Both the position numbers and the translations under genes were made by a program. A model generated the notes under the pieces. That model did not search any database and was not told the origin of the DNA. It saw only the letters and a list, made by a program, of their open reading frames with translations. A stretch of 64,000 nucleotides of DNA from Paenibacillus thermotolerans. Lineage in GTDB: Bacteria > Bacillota > Bacilli > Paenibacillales > YIM-B00363. Shown here one piece after another: positions 1-8,629 of the stretch. Every line of letters begins with the position of its first letter. Within the stretch, counting starts at the first letter, position 1. The DNA is taken from assembly GCF_028745515.1 (NCBI RefSeq), contig NZ_JAQZSG010000003.1, forward strand, positions 186,001-250,000, written 5' to 3'.

Positions 1-1038
1 TGTCAGCCCGGTGGTGAGCAGCGTGCGCTCGATCGGGAACGGCTGCTTGTGGGTGACGATCATCTCTTCGATCATTCGGGTGAGCCGCTCGAAATGATCG
101 AACGGCCGGTCCAGCTGACTGTTGCAAAGCGCCGCAACGACTTCGCCGTCAACGCTCCGGAAGGCGTAGCCCCATTGCTCGACCAAGCTTTTGAATTGAA
201 CGATGTAGCCTTTAGTACCGTCCTCGTACTCGATGAACATCAGGATCGGGCCCGGTTCGATTTCGCGCGGGTGAACCGAGGGCAGTCCCGGATAAACGGA
301 TAACGCCTGCAGCATCAAATCCTCCGGCCATTCGCCGCGGTCCATCGCCGACCATACCGCTTCTCCCTTCGTTACCGAGACCGTCCGGACGCCGGTTTCC
401 CCGCCGTTCCGCCGTTCTGCTGCCCACTGCAGCACCTCCAGCGCATGAAAGCCGTAAGCCTCGACCAGCGTCGAATGGCTGATGACTAACACCTCCTTCA
501 GCGTGCGAAGCTTCCGTAGGTCGTATGCCGGCACGTGCTCGGTGTGAGGAATCGAGGAGCCGCCCATGAACGGTATGTTACGCCGCTTCAACTCGTTGTA
601 CATCCACACCGCCTCTCGATAATCGTAGGAAAAATGCTTGTCGGAAAAGATCGGCACCGCGAGTCCGAGTTCATCCAGCGCGAGCAGCGTCTCCTCCAGA
701 AAGCGGCGTCTCGGGTAAAGCGTCTGTCCCTTCTCGTTGTTCGGATAGTTGCCGTGCTCTCCGATGATGACGACTCCGTCGATCGGTTCCGGGCAATGCT
801 CCGCGCGAATCGTATCCCGAATGGTTGGATAAATCGGGATGCCGAGCCGGCGCGCCGCCTCTCTGCTCATATCCTCGGGAGGCGCTTGATCCGTGTAGAT
901 GGACACGACTTGAACCTTGGGCTCGTAAGAAAAATCGCCGAGCAGCCGTCCCAGTATGACATCGGCATGCGAGTTGAACCGGTACTCTGTAACGATGACC
1001 GCAACCTTCTTCGCGGCGCGCCTGCCCGTTTCGTTCAT
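1..1038 (-). CDS. Uncharacterised conserved protein, C-terminus cut by window edge
   Basis: My translation of the minus strand from the ATG at 1036-1038 gives 346 uninterrupted residues to the edge; no stop is reached. The N-terminus shows a Rossmann-like strand (KVAVIVTEYRFNSHADVI), followed by VVSIYTDQ, then IIGEHGNYPNNEKGQ near residue 92, and GGSSIPHTEHVPAYD near 160. The pattern resembles a family of roughly 400 aa proteins of unknown function that I recall from Planctomycetes and other sugar-degrading bacteria. I cannot name a reaction. The start overlaps the stop of the creatininase-family gene in an ATGA, so it is the last visible gene of the operon that begins near 7909 and is probably translationally coupled. 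No signal peptide is visible, so it is likely cytoplasmic. Confidence 0.7.
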   Translation of the reverse strand, partial: MNETGRRAAKKVAVIVTEYRFNSHADVILGRLLGDFSYEPKVQVVSIYTDQAPPEDMSREAARRLGIPIYPTIRDTIRAEHCPEPIDGVVIIGEHGNYPNNEKGQTLYPRRRFLEETLLALDELGLAVPIFSDKHFSYDYREAVWMYNELKRRNIPFMGGSSIPHTEHVPAYDLRKLRTLKEVLVISHSTLVEAYGFHALEVLQWAAERRNGGETGVRTVSVTKGEAVWSAMDRGEWPEDLMLQALSVYPGLPSVHPREIEPGPILMFIEYEDGTKGYIVQFKSLVEQWGYAFRSVDGEVVAALCNSQLDRPFDHFERLTRMIEEMIVTHKQPFPIERTLLTTGLT

Positions 1039-1817
1039 CTTCCTATCTCCCCCTCTTCCATGGCGCGGACCGTCCGAATGAGCCACTGCGCCACGCTGCC
1101 GATTATCGCGTCGAGATACATCCCGCCCTTCTCCGGCGATGCGGCCGCCGCAGCGTCCGTATATCCGTCGCAGCCGGTCAGCTCTTGGTGCCTGCCGATG
1201 AAGGCGCCCGGCGGACCGGAGTTGATCCAAGGTCGGCTTGTATGCTCCGCGCCGATTCGATCCGTCCTAACGAGCTCCGGCCGGATCGCCATGATCGCGG
1301 ACGTTTCGAACCCTCCCGCATGACCCGGCACCATCCCGACCTCGCTCGCGTTCACCAAGCGCAGCGCATCGCCCGCTACGCTCCAATAAGATGCGGAAGC
1401 GGTCCATATCGGATAGTTGACGGCCAAATCGTTGGCGGTCTGGTGCATGATCGGTTCGTTGCCGCCGTGTCCGTTCAGGAATATCATTTTGCGGAAGCCG
1501 TCCGTGACCAAGCTTTCGCCGATGTCCCTGAGCATCTGCAAATAGGTGGATGACGTAAAGGATATCGTGCCGCCGAAGGAAAGATGATGCTGCGAGCAGC
1601 CGAACGTCAGCACGGGCGAAATCAGCAGCGGAACGTGCGCGGCTGCGAGCTCGCCCGCCCGGACGGCGATGTGCTCGCAAATCAAGCTGTCCGTAAATAC
1701 CGGAAGATGCGGGCCGTGCTGCTCGGTTGCGGCGAGCGGGATAAGGACGGCATAGCCTCGGCCGGCCATCTCCGAAATTTCTTCCCGCGTGCAGTAATGC
1801 AGTAATAACGGTTTCAT
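1035..1817 (-). CDS. Creatininase-family metal-dependent amidohydrolase
   Basis: A 260 aa protein of the creatininase/MftE family, about the usual family length. The metal ligands are visible: E32 and H34 in TEQHGPHLP, D43 in FTDSL, H117 in NGHGGNE, and E171 in GHAGGFETS. Members hydrolyse cyclic or linear amides, or act as peptidases in redox-cofactor maturation. Nothing here fixes the substrate. In a sugar operon, a role on an amide- or lactam-containing intermediate is plausible but unproven. The start ATG overlaps the SDR stop (ATGA), and its own stop overlaps the next start in the same way, so three genes are tightly coupled. It is probably cytoplasmic, since there is no signal peptide. 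Confidence 0.88.
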   Translation of the reverse strand: MKPLLLHYCTREEISEMAGRGYAVLIPLAATEQHGPHLPVFTDSLICEHIAVRAGELAAAHVPLLISPVLTFGCSQHHLSFGGTISFTSSTYLQMLRDIGESLVTDGFRKMIFLNGHGGNEPIMHQTANDLAVNYPIWTASASYWSVAGDALRLVNASEVGMVPGHAGGFETSAIMAIRPELVRTDRIGAEHTSRPWINSGPPGAFIGRHQELTGCDGYTDAAAAASPEKGGMYLDAIIGSVAQWLIRTVRAMEEGEIGR

Positions 1818-2566
1818 TGATGAAAGCCCCCGTCCACAGGCAATAAGGCGCCGGTTATATAAGAAGAAGCGTCCGAGAGCAGAAACGCCGCCATCTCGTT
1901 GATCTCATCCGCCCTGCCGCTCCGTCCCAGCCAAACGACGCTGCGGATCGTCTCCTTCGCTTGCTCCGTCAGCCCCGCGAGCATGTCGTCGGGCTTGAAA
2001 TCGCCGGGCACGAGCGCATTGGCCCGGATTCCGTACCGCGCATAGTCGGCCGCCAGCACTTTCGTGAATTGGTTGACGCCCGCTTTGGCTGCGCCGTACG
2101 CGAGACAGCCCGGAGAAACGATCTGCCCGAGAATCGAAGACGTATTGACGATGGAGCCTCCCCCCGAGCGGATCATCAAGGGCAACACATGCTTGCAAAC
2201 AATGAAAGTGCTGGTCAGCGTCCCGCGGATGGAAGCCTCCCATTCTGCCAGCGTCAGCTCCAGTGCCGGCTTCCACACGTTGGTGTAGACGTTATGATAC
2301 GAGCCGTCCAATCGGCCGAATTTCCGTTCAATCTCGGATACGATCGAAATGACGCTGTTTTCGTCGCAAACGTCGGCCTCTACGAACAGAAATCGCTCCT
2401 TCCCGTACTGCTCCGCGAGCCGTTCCGAGTCAGGGCAGTTTTCGATTCCGGCGAGGTCGCACGCGGCGACGCTCGCCCCGCGGCTTAAAAACATCGAGAC
2501 GGCGCTTCGGCCCAATGTTCCGAGCGCGCCGGTAATGAAAATGACTTTATCTTGAAGCGTGTTCAA
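1814..2566 (-). CDS. SDR-family NAD(P)-dependent oxidoreductase
   Basis: A 250 aa classical short-chain dehydrogenase. It has the nucleotide-binding TGALGTLG at 12-19, the catalytic Ser near 143-144 in NTSS, and Tyr157/Lys161 in YGAAK. D37 after strand 2 (ACDLAG) suggests NAD preference. The usual NNAG motif after strand 4 is replaced by HNVY near residues 91-94, which is unusual. It probably oxidises or reduces a hydroxyl of a sugar or sugar acid released by the transport modules; the substrate is unknown. The start is TTG: its first bases overlap the FAD-oxidoreductase stop as TTGA, with an upstream GAAGGTGAG-type ribosome site. It sits between FAD oxidoreductase and creatininase genes with 4-base overlaps on both sides. 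Confidence 0.9.
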   Translation of the reverse strand: MNTLQDKVIFITGALGTLGRSAVSMFLSRGASVAACDLAGIENCPDSERLAEQYGKERFLFVEADVCDENSVISIVSEIERKFGRLDGSYHNVYTNVWKPALELTLAEWEASIRGTLTSTFIVCKHVLPLMIRSGGGSIVNTSSILGQIVSPGCLAYGAAKAGVNQFTKVLAADYARYGIRANALVPGDFKPDDMLAGLTEQAKETIRSVVWLGRSGRADEINEMAAFLLSDASSYITGALLPVDGGFHQ

Positions 2567-4875
2567 CCTCGCTCACCTTCTCCGTTCGAACTCGAATAGC
2601 ACCGAATTTCGTAGATCGCTGCGGACGGGTCTCCGTTCGTGGACAATACCGATACCCGAAGCCGGTCGGTTACGACAGGCTGTTCCGGCACGATCACGGC
2701 TCGGCGGTGATACTGCTCATCCTTCTCGCCGATTTTCGTCCAACGGCCGTCAATGAACGCTTCGAACGAAAGATGCTTCGGACATTGCGGATCTCTGTAC
2801 AGCGCGCGATAATTCCGATAATCCCTAAGCAGCTGACCGGGAAACGTGCATTCGATGCGCCCGATCGTCACTTGCCTCCCCCATGACAGCTCCAGCCACT
2901 GCGGCAGCGGTTCGGACGGGTCGGAGCGCCACAGGTTGGAGGATCGGTAAGGCCGCGTCACCCCGGTAAGCGCTTGCTCGGCGCCGAAGCAAGCTTGCGG
3001 CGGCTCGATGCGGAAGCCGAGCGTCTCGCCCCCGCCGTACCTGCGCATTTGCCCGGTTCCGAGGTCGTAGGCGCTCACATGCCCCGGCACGACGTTCTCG
3101 GAAGCATGCCAGCGAATTTGAGGATTCGCCAGCAGGTCGAGCCGGATGTAGGAGCCTTGCAGCGCCGTTACGTCCAAACCGACGGGCCACTCCACCCACT
3201 GCTCAAGCCCCGGCTTCACCGTCAGAACGGCCGCTGCCAGCGGCTCGCCCGGCTCGACCCGGTAATCCCAAATATGATCGACCGCGTACAGCCGCGCCTC
3301 TACGGTTTGTTCCGAGTCCGTCTCGTTGCTTAGAGCGACGGACAGCTTGTCGATGCGCTCAGCGCCGACCGCGATCCATTGCCCCCTTCGCTGCGTCAGC
3401 GCATCCGCGCCTTGCTGCCACGGCCCTTCGGAGCCGGCAAGCATCGCCTCGCTGCTGGCTCGGATCGAAGCGGAACGAGCCAAGTCGTTGGGGTCGTCAG
3501 CCGCGACATTCGGCAGGAAGCAGCCGTCGCGCAGCAGCGCTTGCTGCACGTCCGCGATCGCCTTCGCCGGCACGTCGCGGGCCGGTATGCCGGCGCGGAC
3601 CGCCACGGCCGCCGCCGTTCCGGCCGCCTGCCCCATCGCGGCCGTCGTGCCCATGACGCGAACCGTCCCGAGCGCCGCGTGCGTGACGCTGACGTTGCGG
3701 CCCGCCATCATCAGGTTGTTCATCCCTTTGGCAATCAGGATGCGCAGCGGAATGCCGTAAGGGCCGACGTAGCTTTTGGCGGCGTAGGCGCTGTTATGCC
3801 CCTCCGCCGCAGCCCGTTCGCTGAACGGCGCCAGCAAACCGCCGGGCTCGTGCAGGTCGACGAACCAGCCTCCGTAGGCAACTTCATCGGGGAAAACCGT
3901 CTTCTGGAGCGGATCGTGCTCCGTCATCAAATATTCGCCCATAATGCGCCGGCTTTCCCGCTTGCCCGGCACTTGGCCGATCCAATCGAGCGCATAATTC
4001 GCCGCCGCGACGCTCAGCTCCGGATCCCGATTTTTAATCCAATCCCATATGCCGAGCACGTGCCTCGTCAATTCGTGGCGCAGCGTCTCATTGTCGTAAA
4101 TCGTATGCCACGGCACCGATAGCTCGATCCACCAATAGCCGCTTCGGATTTCCCCCGGCCAACGCCCTTGCTTGTAGAAGAAGTCCGGATCGTCGTAATA
4201 GACGGCCCATTCCGGCGCTTTGAACGGCACGGGACGACCCATATCCTTCGCCTTGAAATGAATCGAGTTGCCCATGACCGCATCGCTCGCTTGCTCCGGC
4301 GCATGCGGCTCGCCGAATTCGGCGCGGCTTTCCGTTCCCATCCGCCACTCGCAGCCGGCGAATGCCGCCACGATGCCGTCCCCGGTGCAATCGATGAACA
4401 GATCGCCGCAAATCGCAAGTTCCGTCTCCGCCTGATTGACGCGGCCGATGACGGCTTCCACCGTGCGTTCATCCTTCATCCGCACGCCCGTTACGGCCGT
4501 ATTCAGCCGAAACGTCAAATTCGGCGTCCGCATGGCGGTATCGTACAGCACCATGTCCCATACGCTGTTGATCCAGCCGTTGTCCCAAGTCGGTTCCTCG
4601 TGATTCCGCGCCCGTTCCTCCGTCAGCAGCTCGTGGATAATGCCCGTCTCCCGGGCGTAAGCATGAAAGCTTGCAGCGCCCTGCGGCGGAACGCGGATTT
4701 CCGACGAGCTGTTGCCGCCGAACACCGGACGGTCCTGCACCAGGCAAACGCGCGCGCCATGGCGTGCGGCCGCCGCAGCCGCGCAGAAGCCCGCCAAGCC
4801 GCCGCCGCAAACGACGACGTCGTAACGCTCCTCCGCCTGCCGGTAGTCCGAGCGAGCCGTTCCTTGATTTTGCAC
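2563..4875 (-). CDS. FAD-dependent oxidoreductase (PF12831-like) with C-terminal beta domain
   Basis: A 770 aa protein. The N-terminus carries the FAD dinucleotide-binding fold: VVVCGGGLAGF with GGGLAG at 24-29, followed by FGGNSSSEIR, which is typical of the FAD_oxidored family. A second family motif, FIDCTGDG, lies near residue 163, and MMAGRNVSVTHAALGTVRVMG lies in the second half. The last ~250 residues look like one or two beta-sandwich domains (RLDLLANPQIRW, then a discoidin-like tail), probably carbohydrate-binding. Family members oxidise sugar or polyol groups, but the substrate cannot be read here. The start is GTG at 4873-4875, 19 bases after the glycerophosphodiesterase stop. The stop overlaps the SDR start. 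The pair could act in sequence on one sugar alcohol, which is inference. Confidence 0.88.
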   Translation of the reverse strand: MQNQGTARSDYRQAEERYDVVVCGGGLAGFCAAAAAARHGARVCLVQDRPVFGGNSSSEIRVPPQGAASFHAYARETGIIHELLTEERARNHEEPTWDNGWINSVWDMVLYDTAMRTPNLTFRLNTAVTGVRMKDERTVEAVIGRVNQAETELAICGDLFIDCTGDGIVAAFAGCEWRMGTESRAEFGEPHAPEQASDAVMGNSIHFKAKDMGRPVPFKAPEWAVYYDDPDFFYKQGRWPGEIRSGYWWIELSVPWHTIYDNETLRHELTRHVLGIWDWIKNRDPELSVAAANYALDWIGQVPGKRESRRIMGEYLMTEHDPLQKTVFPDEVAYGGWFVDLHEPGGLLAPFSERAAAEGHNSAYAAKSYVGPYGIPLRILIAKGMNNLMMAGRNVSVTHAALGTVRVMGTTAAMGQAAGTAAAVAVRAGIPARDVPAKAIADVQQALLRDGCFLPNVAADDPNDLARSASIRASSEAMLAGSEGPWQQGADALTQRRGQWIAVGAERIDKLSVALSNETDSEQTVEARLYAVDHIWDYRVEPGEPLAAAVLTVKPGLEQWVEWPVGLDVTALQGSYIRLDLLANPQIRWHASENVVPGHVSAYDLGTGQMRRYGGGETLGFRIEPPQACFGAEQALTGVTRPYRSSNLWRSDPSEPLPQWLELSWGRQVTIGRIECTFPGQLLRDYRNYRALYRDPQCPKHLSFEAFIDGRWTKIGEKDEQYHRRAVIVPEQPVVTDRLRVSVLSTNGDPSAAIYEIRCYSSSNGEGERG

Positions 4876-4894
4876 TTCAATCGCCTCGATTCTA

Positions 4895-5632
4895 TCAATC
4901 TAGCAGCTCCAGACCGTTCCTCATCCGCTTCACATTGTTTCCCAGTACGACATCGACGCCGAGCCGCGCCAAATGCCTCGTTTGCTCCTCGTAATCGTCA
5001 TATAAAAAAGAACAATGAACGAGCTTGCGATGCCGTCTGATCCGCTCGACCATCTCCGGCGTGACGGACGGATGCACGCTAACCGCATCGTGACCGTGCG
5101 CAATGGCGTTATCCAAAATCGGCCCGTAATCTTCCGCCCCGGGCGCTCCGTCATTTTGCGTTCGCGCCCGCCGCTCCTCCCGCTTGATCCGATTGATGGC
5201 GCCGGGTCTTCCGAAAAATACGGCTTGCTCCAGCATTCCTCGTTCGGCAACGAGCCGCAAGAGCGGAACGGCGTCATCCTCCGCGCATTTCAGATGAAGA
5301 ACGAGATCGACGTTTGTTCCTTTGAACTCTTCCAGCGCTTCGATTAAAGCCGGCACCCTCGTATCCTCCCGGCGGGCGAACGCTTCGCTCTTCCACGCTC
5401 CGGCGTCGAGCAGCCGCAAGGATTCTCCGTAGCTCAAACGCTCGATCAACCCGCCGCCGTTCGTCGTCCGGTCCACGGAAGCGTCGTGCATCAGAATGAA
5501 CACGCCGTCCGCCGCCCGTCGAACGTCCATCTCGATACCGTCGGCGCCTTCCTTATACGCTTCCCGAAGCGATAGCATCGTGTTTTCGGGATATGCCTCC
5601 GACGAGCCCCGATGGCCTTGTATTTTCAGCAT
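4895..5632 (-). CDS. Glycerophosphodiester phosphodiesterase family protein
   Basis: A GDPD TIM-barrel enzyme, 245 aa from the preferred ATG at 5630-5632, where a GGGAGG site lies 9 bases upstream. An in-frame GTG at 5641 would add three residues. Conserved features are the catalytic HRG near residue 7, ENT, EMD for metal binding, and HDASVDRTTNGGG. Family enzymes hydrolyse glycerophosphodiesters to glycerol 3-phosphate and an alcohol. There is no signal peptide, so it is cytoplasmic, and its substrate would have to be imported. It is followed 19 bases on by the FAD oxidoreductase and preceded by the propeller gene. A second, distinct GDPD gene (50932-51702) accompanies module 3, so this enzyme class recurs with the transport modules. 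Confidence 0.9.
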   Translation of the reverse strand: MLKIQGHRGSSEAYPENTMLSLREAYKEGADGIEMDVRRAADGVFILMHDASVDRTTNGGGLIERLSYGESLRLLDAGAWKSEAFARREDTRVPALIEALEEFKGTNVDLVLHLKCAEDDAVPLLRLVAERGMLEQAVFFGRPGAINRIKREERRARTQNDGAPGAEDYGPILDNAIAHGHDAVSVHPSVTPEMVERIRRHRKLVHCSFLYDDYEEQTRHLARLGVDVVLGNNVKRMRNGLELLD

Positions 5633-5650
5633 GACCACCACCCTCCCGTC

Positions 5651-7909
5651 TTACGGATTCGAATCGTTCGGCCGGACTACGCCTTGATAGTGAACGATGC
5701 TGCCGTACAGTTCTCCGGAGCCTACGGCCAAAATGTCGTCTTCCGGGGAATAAGCCAAGCACGAAATGAAGTGAATGTTCGCCCATTCCGCATCGATCTG
5801 GCGCAGATCGTTGTTGTCTTTAATGACGCGCGGCCTCCCCAAATCGACAAAGCCGGAATCGGGCGAGAAATGGAATACGTGCCCCGCATCCCGTTCTCCT
5901 CCGTATACGCCGACAACTTCGCTGCCGCTGAGCCGGATCAAATTACGAAGCATCCCGGCGGAATGCAATCGTCCGTAACAAGTCCTTTTCCGTAAATCGG
6001 GCGATAGGCTGAACAGCATCCCGTCATACGTTCCTGCAACGACCGTTCCGTCCGCAAGCGGCGCTCCGCCGGTTACGGCCGCAAGGAACGACCTGCCCCG
6101 AACGGATGGGGCTTTCACCTGAAGCATGACCGCAGAGCGATCCTTCAGGATGTACATCAGCAGCTCGTCGTTATTTCCCGACAACAGCAGCCTCTCATCG
6201 TCGAGCCGAATGACCGTGCTTTGTTCCGAAGCTAAGCGCACGCCCGGTAACATGTCCGAACGGCCGTCCCCGCCGGCATCGATCACGTGCAGCAAGCCCT
6301 CGGCATCGTTCGCGAGCAGCATATCTTTCTCAAGGAAACAAATGAGCGCCGCAAGCACTGCACCATCCTTCAGCGAAACCTGTTTCCGGACGACGCCCGC
6401 CGCCAAATCGGCAATCAGCAGGTTCCCATCCGCCGTCAATACGGCCGTCGTACCGTCATCCGCATCGACGCAAGATCGCGGAGCCGCTTGATCGTAAAGA
6501 ACGGAGATGCCGGACGGCGCATTAGCGCCGATATCCGATTCGATCAGCAATACCCGGTTGCGCCCGTTCACCGAATGCAGCTTCCCGCCGGCAACCCGCA
6601 TGTGGCATACCGCCGTGTCATGCCAATCCATATGCTGATGCAGCGGCAGCGTGCGCGTATGTTCGGCGACGATATGCATGTACGCGGGAACGCCGATTCC
6701 GTTGTAATCCGGCTCGGAATACGGCCGTAATGCCGCAGCCGGAGCATCCGCTCCCGGAGGCTGCAGCTTCTTCGCGTCAACCGCCAATATGTAAGGCGAA
6801 AACTCTCCGCAGACGTCGACCATATGCAGCCAGCCGTCGGAATCGAATATCATTTCGCAAACATATTGCGAATCTTTGCCGGCATACGTAATCAATCCGA
6901 GATTTTCCGGCGTACCGCCGTTATACACGTCCCAGCGGACGAGCCGAATCGGACAATAGCCGTCAAACGTCTTTAAACCGTAATAAAGAACGAAATGTTC
7001 GTCAGCCGCCAAACCGCCGATTCCGTACGGGTTGACCGGAATTTGCCCGGGAAGATGAATGTGCCCGTGGCGGGTAATCTCCAGCGTGTCCGGATGCAGC
7101 TCGATCATCTCGCCGTCCATGTTATCCACCATAAAGATCGTATCCTTGGGGGAATGAACGGCGAAAATAAATTGCCTCCGATGCTTCGTGCCGTTCGGCG
7201 ACGTGAAGCTCGCTTTCACATCTTGGATGCTGTCCGTCTCAGGATCGTACCTCCAGATCCCCCCGGTGTACGAGCTTCCGTAGAAGCGCCCCTTCTTGTC
7301 CTTCACAAGTCGGCATGAGGAAAACTCGGACACCTTTCCGTAATCCTTCACTTCGTTCGTTTCCAAATCCAATCGGTAAAAATGCCCTCTCATATAGCCG
7401 AGAAAATAATAATACCGGGGATCGTTCCCAAGCATGCCGCCGTACACGCTCTCCCGCGGAACCGGAATGCCCCGGACTTGGACTTCGTTCGTATCGGGAT
7501 TGACGAACATAAGGATCGAACCGGGATAGCCCTCCCACGGATGCTCGTAATACTGCTCGAACATCCATTGCTTGTGCCCGGGCGCCGGGGCCGTATTATG
7601 GGTAGCCAGAATGAGCCGTCCGTCCGGCATAAAATCGATGCTCGTATGAATTTTGCTGGGCGGCATTTGCTGCGCGTCAACAATCCAAGCCTTTGCCACG
7701 TCAAAGATGAGCCGCAGCTCGCCCGTCTTTGGATAATACTCGTAGAGCAGCGCGGTCAACGGCTTCTCGTTTTCCCCGCAAACGCTTACAAAAAACCGTC
7801 CGTCCGGCGATTTTACGAAATCCCATACCGCATTGTGCCCCAGCTCGTTCGGCAGCTGCGTAAACCGCGTATGCTCCTCCGGCAGCGCCGCCAGCAACTG
7901 TTGTCGCAT
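5651..7909 (-). CDS. Large beta-propeller protein of unknown function
   Basis: About 752 aa from the ATG at 7907-7909; a TTG one codon earlier is possible. The protein consists of repeated beta-strand motifs such as DGRFFVSV, DGRLILATHN, KDKKGRFYGSSYTGGIWRYDPET and DGWLHMVDVCG, consistent with one or two seven-bladed propellers. The repeats resemble those in oligogalacturonate-lyase-like and quinoprotein-like propellers, but I see no decisive catalytic motif. No signal peptide or transmembrane segment is evident, so it is probably cytoplasmic. It is the first gene of the leftward operon and lies just downstream of a strong promoter at 7984-8012 with a GGGGG ribosome site. A sugar-modifying or sugar-sensing role is only a guess from context. 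Confidence 0.75.
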   Translation of the reverse strand: MRQQLLAALPEEHTRFTQLPNELGHNAVWDFVKSPDGRFFVSVCGENEKPLTALLYEYYPKTGELRLIFDVAKAWIVDAQQMPPSKIHTSIDFMPDGRLILATHNTAPAPGHKQWMFEQYYEHPWEGYPGSILMFVNPDTNEVQVRGIPVPRESVYGGMLGNDPRYYYFLGYMRGHFYRLDLETNEVKDYGKVSEFSSCRLVKDKKGRFYGSSYTGGIWRYDPETDSIQDVKASFTSPNGTKHRRQFIFAVHSPKDTIFMVDNMDGEMIELHPDTLEITRHGHIHLPGQIPVNPYGIGGLAADEHFVLYYGLKTFDGYCPIRLVRWDVYNGGTPENLGLITYAGKDSQYVCEMIFDSDGWLHMVDVCGEFSPYILAVDAKKLQPPGADAPAAALRPYSEPDYNGIGVPAYMHIVAEHTRTLPLHQHMDWHDTAVCHMRVAGGKLHSVNGRNRVLLIESDIGANAPSGISVLYDQAAPRSCVDADDGTTAVLTADGNLLIADLAAGVVRKQVSLKDGAVLAALICFLEKDMLLANDAEGLLHVIDAGGDGRSDMLPGVRLASEQSTVIRLDDERLLLSGNNDELLMYILKDRSAVMLQVKAPSVRGRSFLAAVTGGAPLADGTVVAGTYDGMLFSLSPDLRKRTCYGRLHSAGMLRNLIRLSGSEVVGVYGGERDAGHVFHFSPDSGFVDLGRPRVIKDNNDLRQIDAEWANIHFISCLAYSPEDDILAVGSGELYGSIVHYQGVVRPNDSNP

Positions 7910-7983
7910 CAATAGTGCCCCCTTAGACTAGACTGAGTATCCGCTCTTTAATCCCCTTGCTTATTTTTCCAGTTGTTAAAGAA

Positions 7984-8012
7984 ATTCTATCTTTGCGGTT
8001 ATCGATAGTCAA
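7984..8012 (-). promoter_or_regulatory. Sigma-A-type promoter of the leftward operon ending at the window edge
   Basis: Read on the minus strand, TTGACT (8007-8012) and TAGAAT (7984-7989) are separated by 17 bases. The propeller start at 7909 lies about 75 bases downstream. The spacer contains TATCGATA, a short palindrome that could be an operator half; a similar TTATCGATAA occurs at 8599-8608 at the start of the RDD gene. Confidence 0.7.
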
Positions 8013-8050
8013 CGATTTTTTCATGTATATCTATATTTTTTTTATTTGTG

Positions 8051-8081
8051 AAAAAAACAAAAAGCCAGCCGTTAGGCTGAC
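8051..8081 (-). terminator. Rho-independent terminator after the RDD gene
   Basis: On the minus strand a 7-bp stem (GTCAGCC / GGCTGGC with one G-U pair) with a four-base loop is followed at once by TTTTTGTTTTTTT. The RDD stop codon TAA lies in the loop. It ends the long module-1 transcript and insulates the propeller operon, which has its own promoter. Confidence 0.85.
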
Positions 8082-8614
8082 GCTTCGGTTTTTGCGGCTT
8101 TACAATTTTTATCGTTCTGACCTGCTGCGGTTCTTGCAATAAAGTCATGGAGCGCGCGCTTTCCGCCGGCTAAAAACAAGGAAACGATATAGACCAGCAT
8201 CATGGCGTTCGGGATCCAGATCAAATTCATGTTCTCGGGTTGCTGAATGCTCCACCACGGTTCAGGCGCTAGAACGATCCAATGCGTCATTTCCCACGGC
8301 AGCAATTTCACGAAAGTTCTTCCGATGACTTGAAGCAAGCGCGGTTTGCCGCCATTCGCATCGAAAACAGCCAGTTTGAAAATTGTTTTCCCGATCGTAG
8401 CGGAAAAGAAATACTCGGCGGCAATAAAATAAACCCACACCGGCAATGACATCGTGAGAAGCACCCACCGTTCGATTTCGTACCCGTTCGCAAACGTGTC
8501 GAACGGATACCCGCCGGTCGCATAATACGTTAGCAGCTGCGCTCCGACAAGAACAAATGCAGCAAGCGCAAAGTCGACCCAATAGGCCATGAGCCTTGTT
8601 ATCGATAATCTCAT
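8072..8614 (-). CDS. RDD family membrane protein
   Basis: About 180 aa from the ATG at 8612-8614, chosen because GGAGG lies six bases upstream; a GTG just before it is the alternative. It shows the family pattern: RLMAYWVDFALAAF with the Arg and Asp in helix 1, SATIGKTIFKLAVFD before a short loop, VIGRTFVKLLPW, and KRALHDFIARTAA at the C-terminal side. There are four hydrophobic segments, so it is an integral membrane protein. RDD proteins have no firm common function; some are linked to ion transport. It is the last gene of the module-1 transcription unit, 15 bases behind an IclR regulator, and it ends in a terminator. Its role with the sugar importer is unknown. Confidence 0.85.
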   Translation of the reverse strand: MRLSITRLMAYWVDFALAAFVLVGAQLLTYYATGGYPFDTFANGYEIERWVLLTMSLPVWVYFIAAEYFFSATIGKTIFKLAVFDANGGKPRLLQVIGRTFVKLLPWEMTHWIVLAPEPWWSIQQPENMNLIWIPNAMMLVYIVSLFLAGGKRALHDFIARTAAGQNDKNCKAAKTEASA

Positions 8615-8629
8615 CACTTGCCTCCGCGC

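Noticed and set aside
8598-8608. TTATCGATAA near the RDD start as an operator shared with 7998-8007
   Set aside because: Only two short, partly matching palindromes; not enough to assign a regulator.
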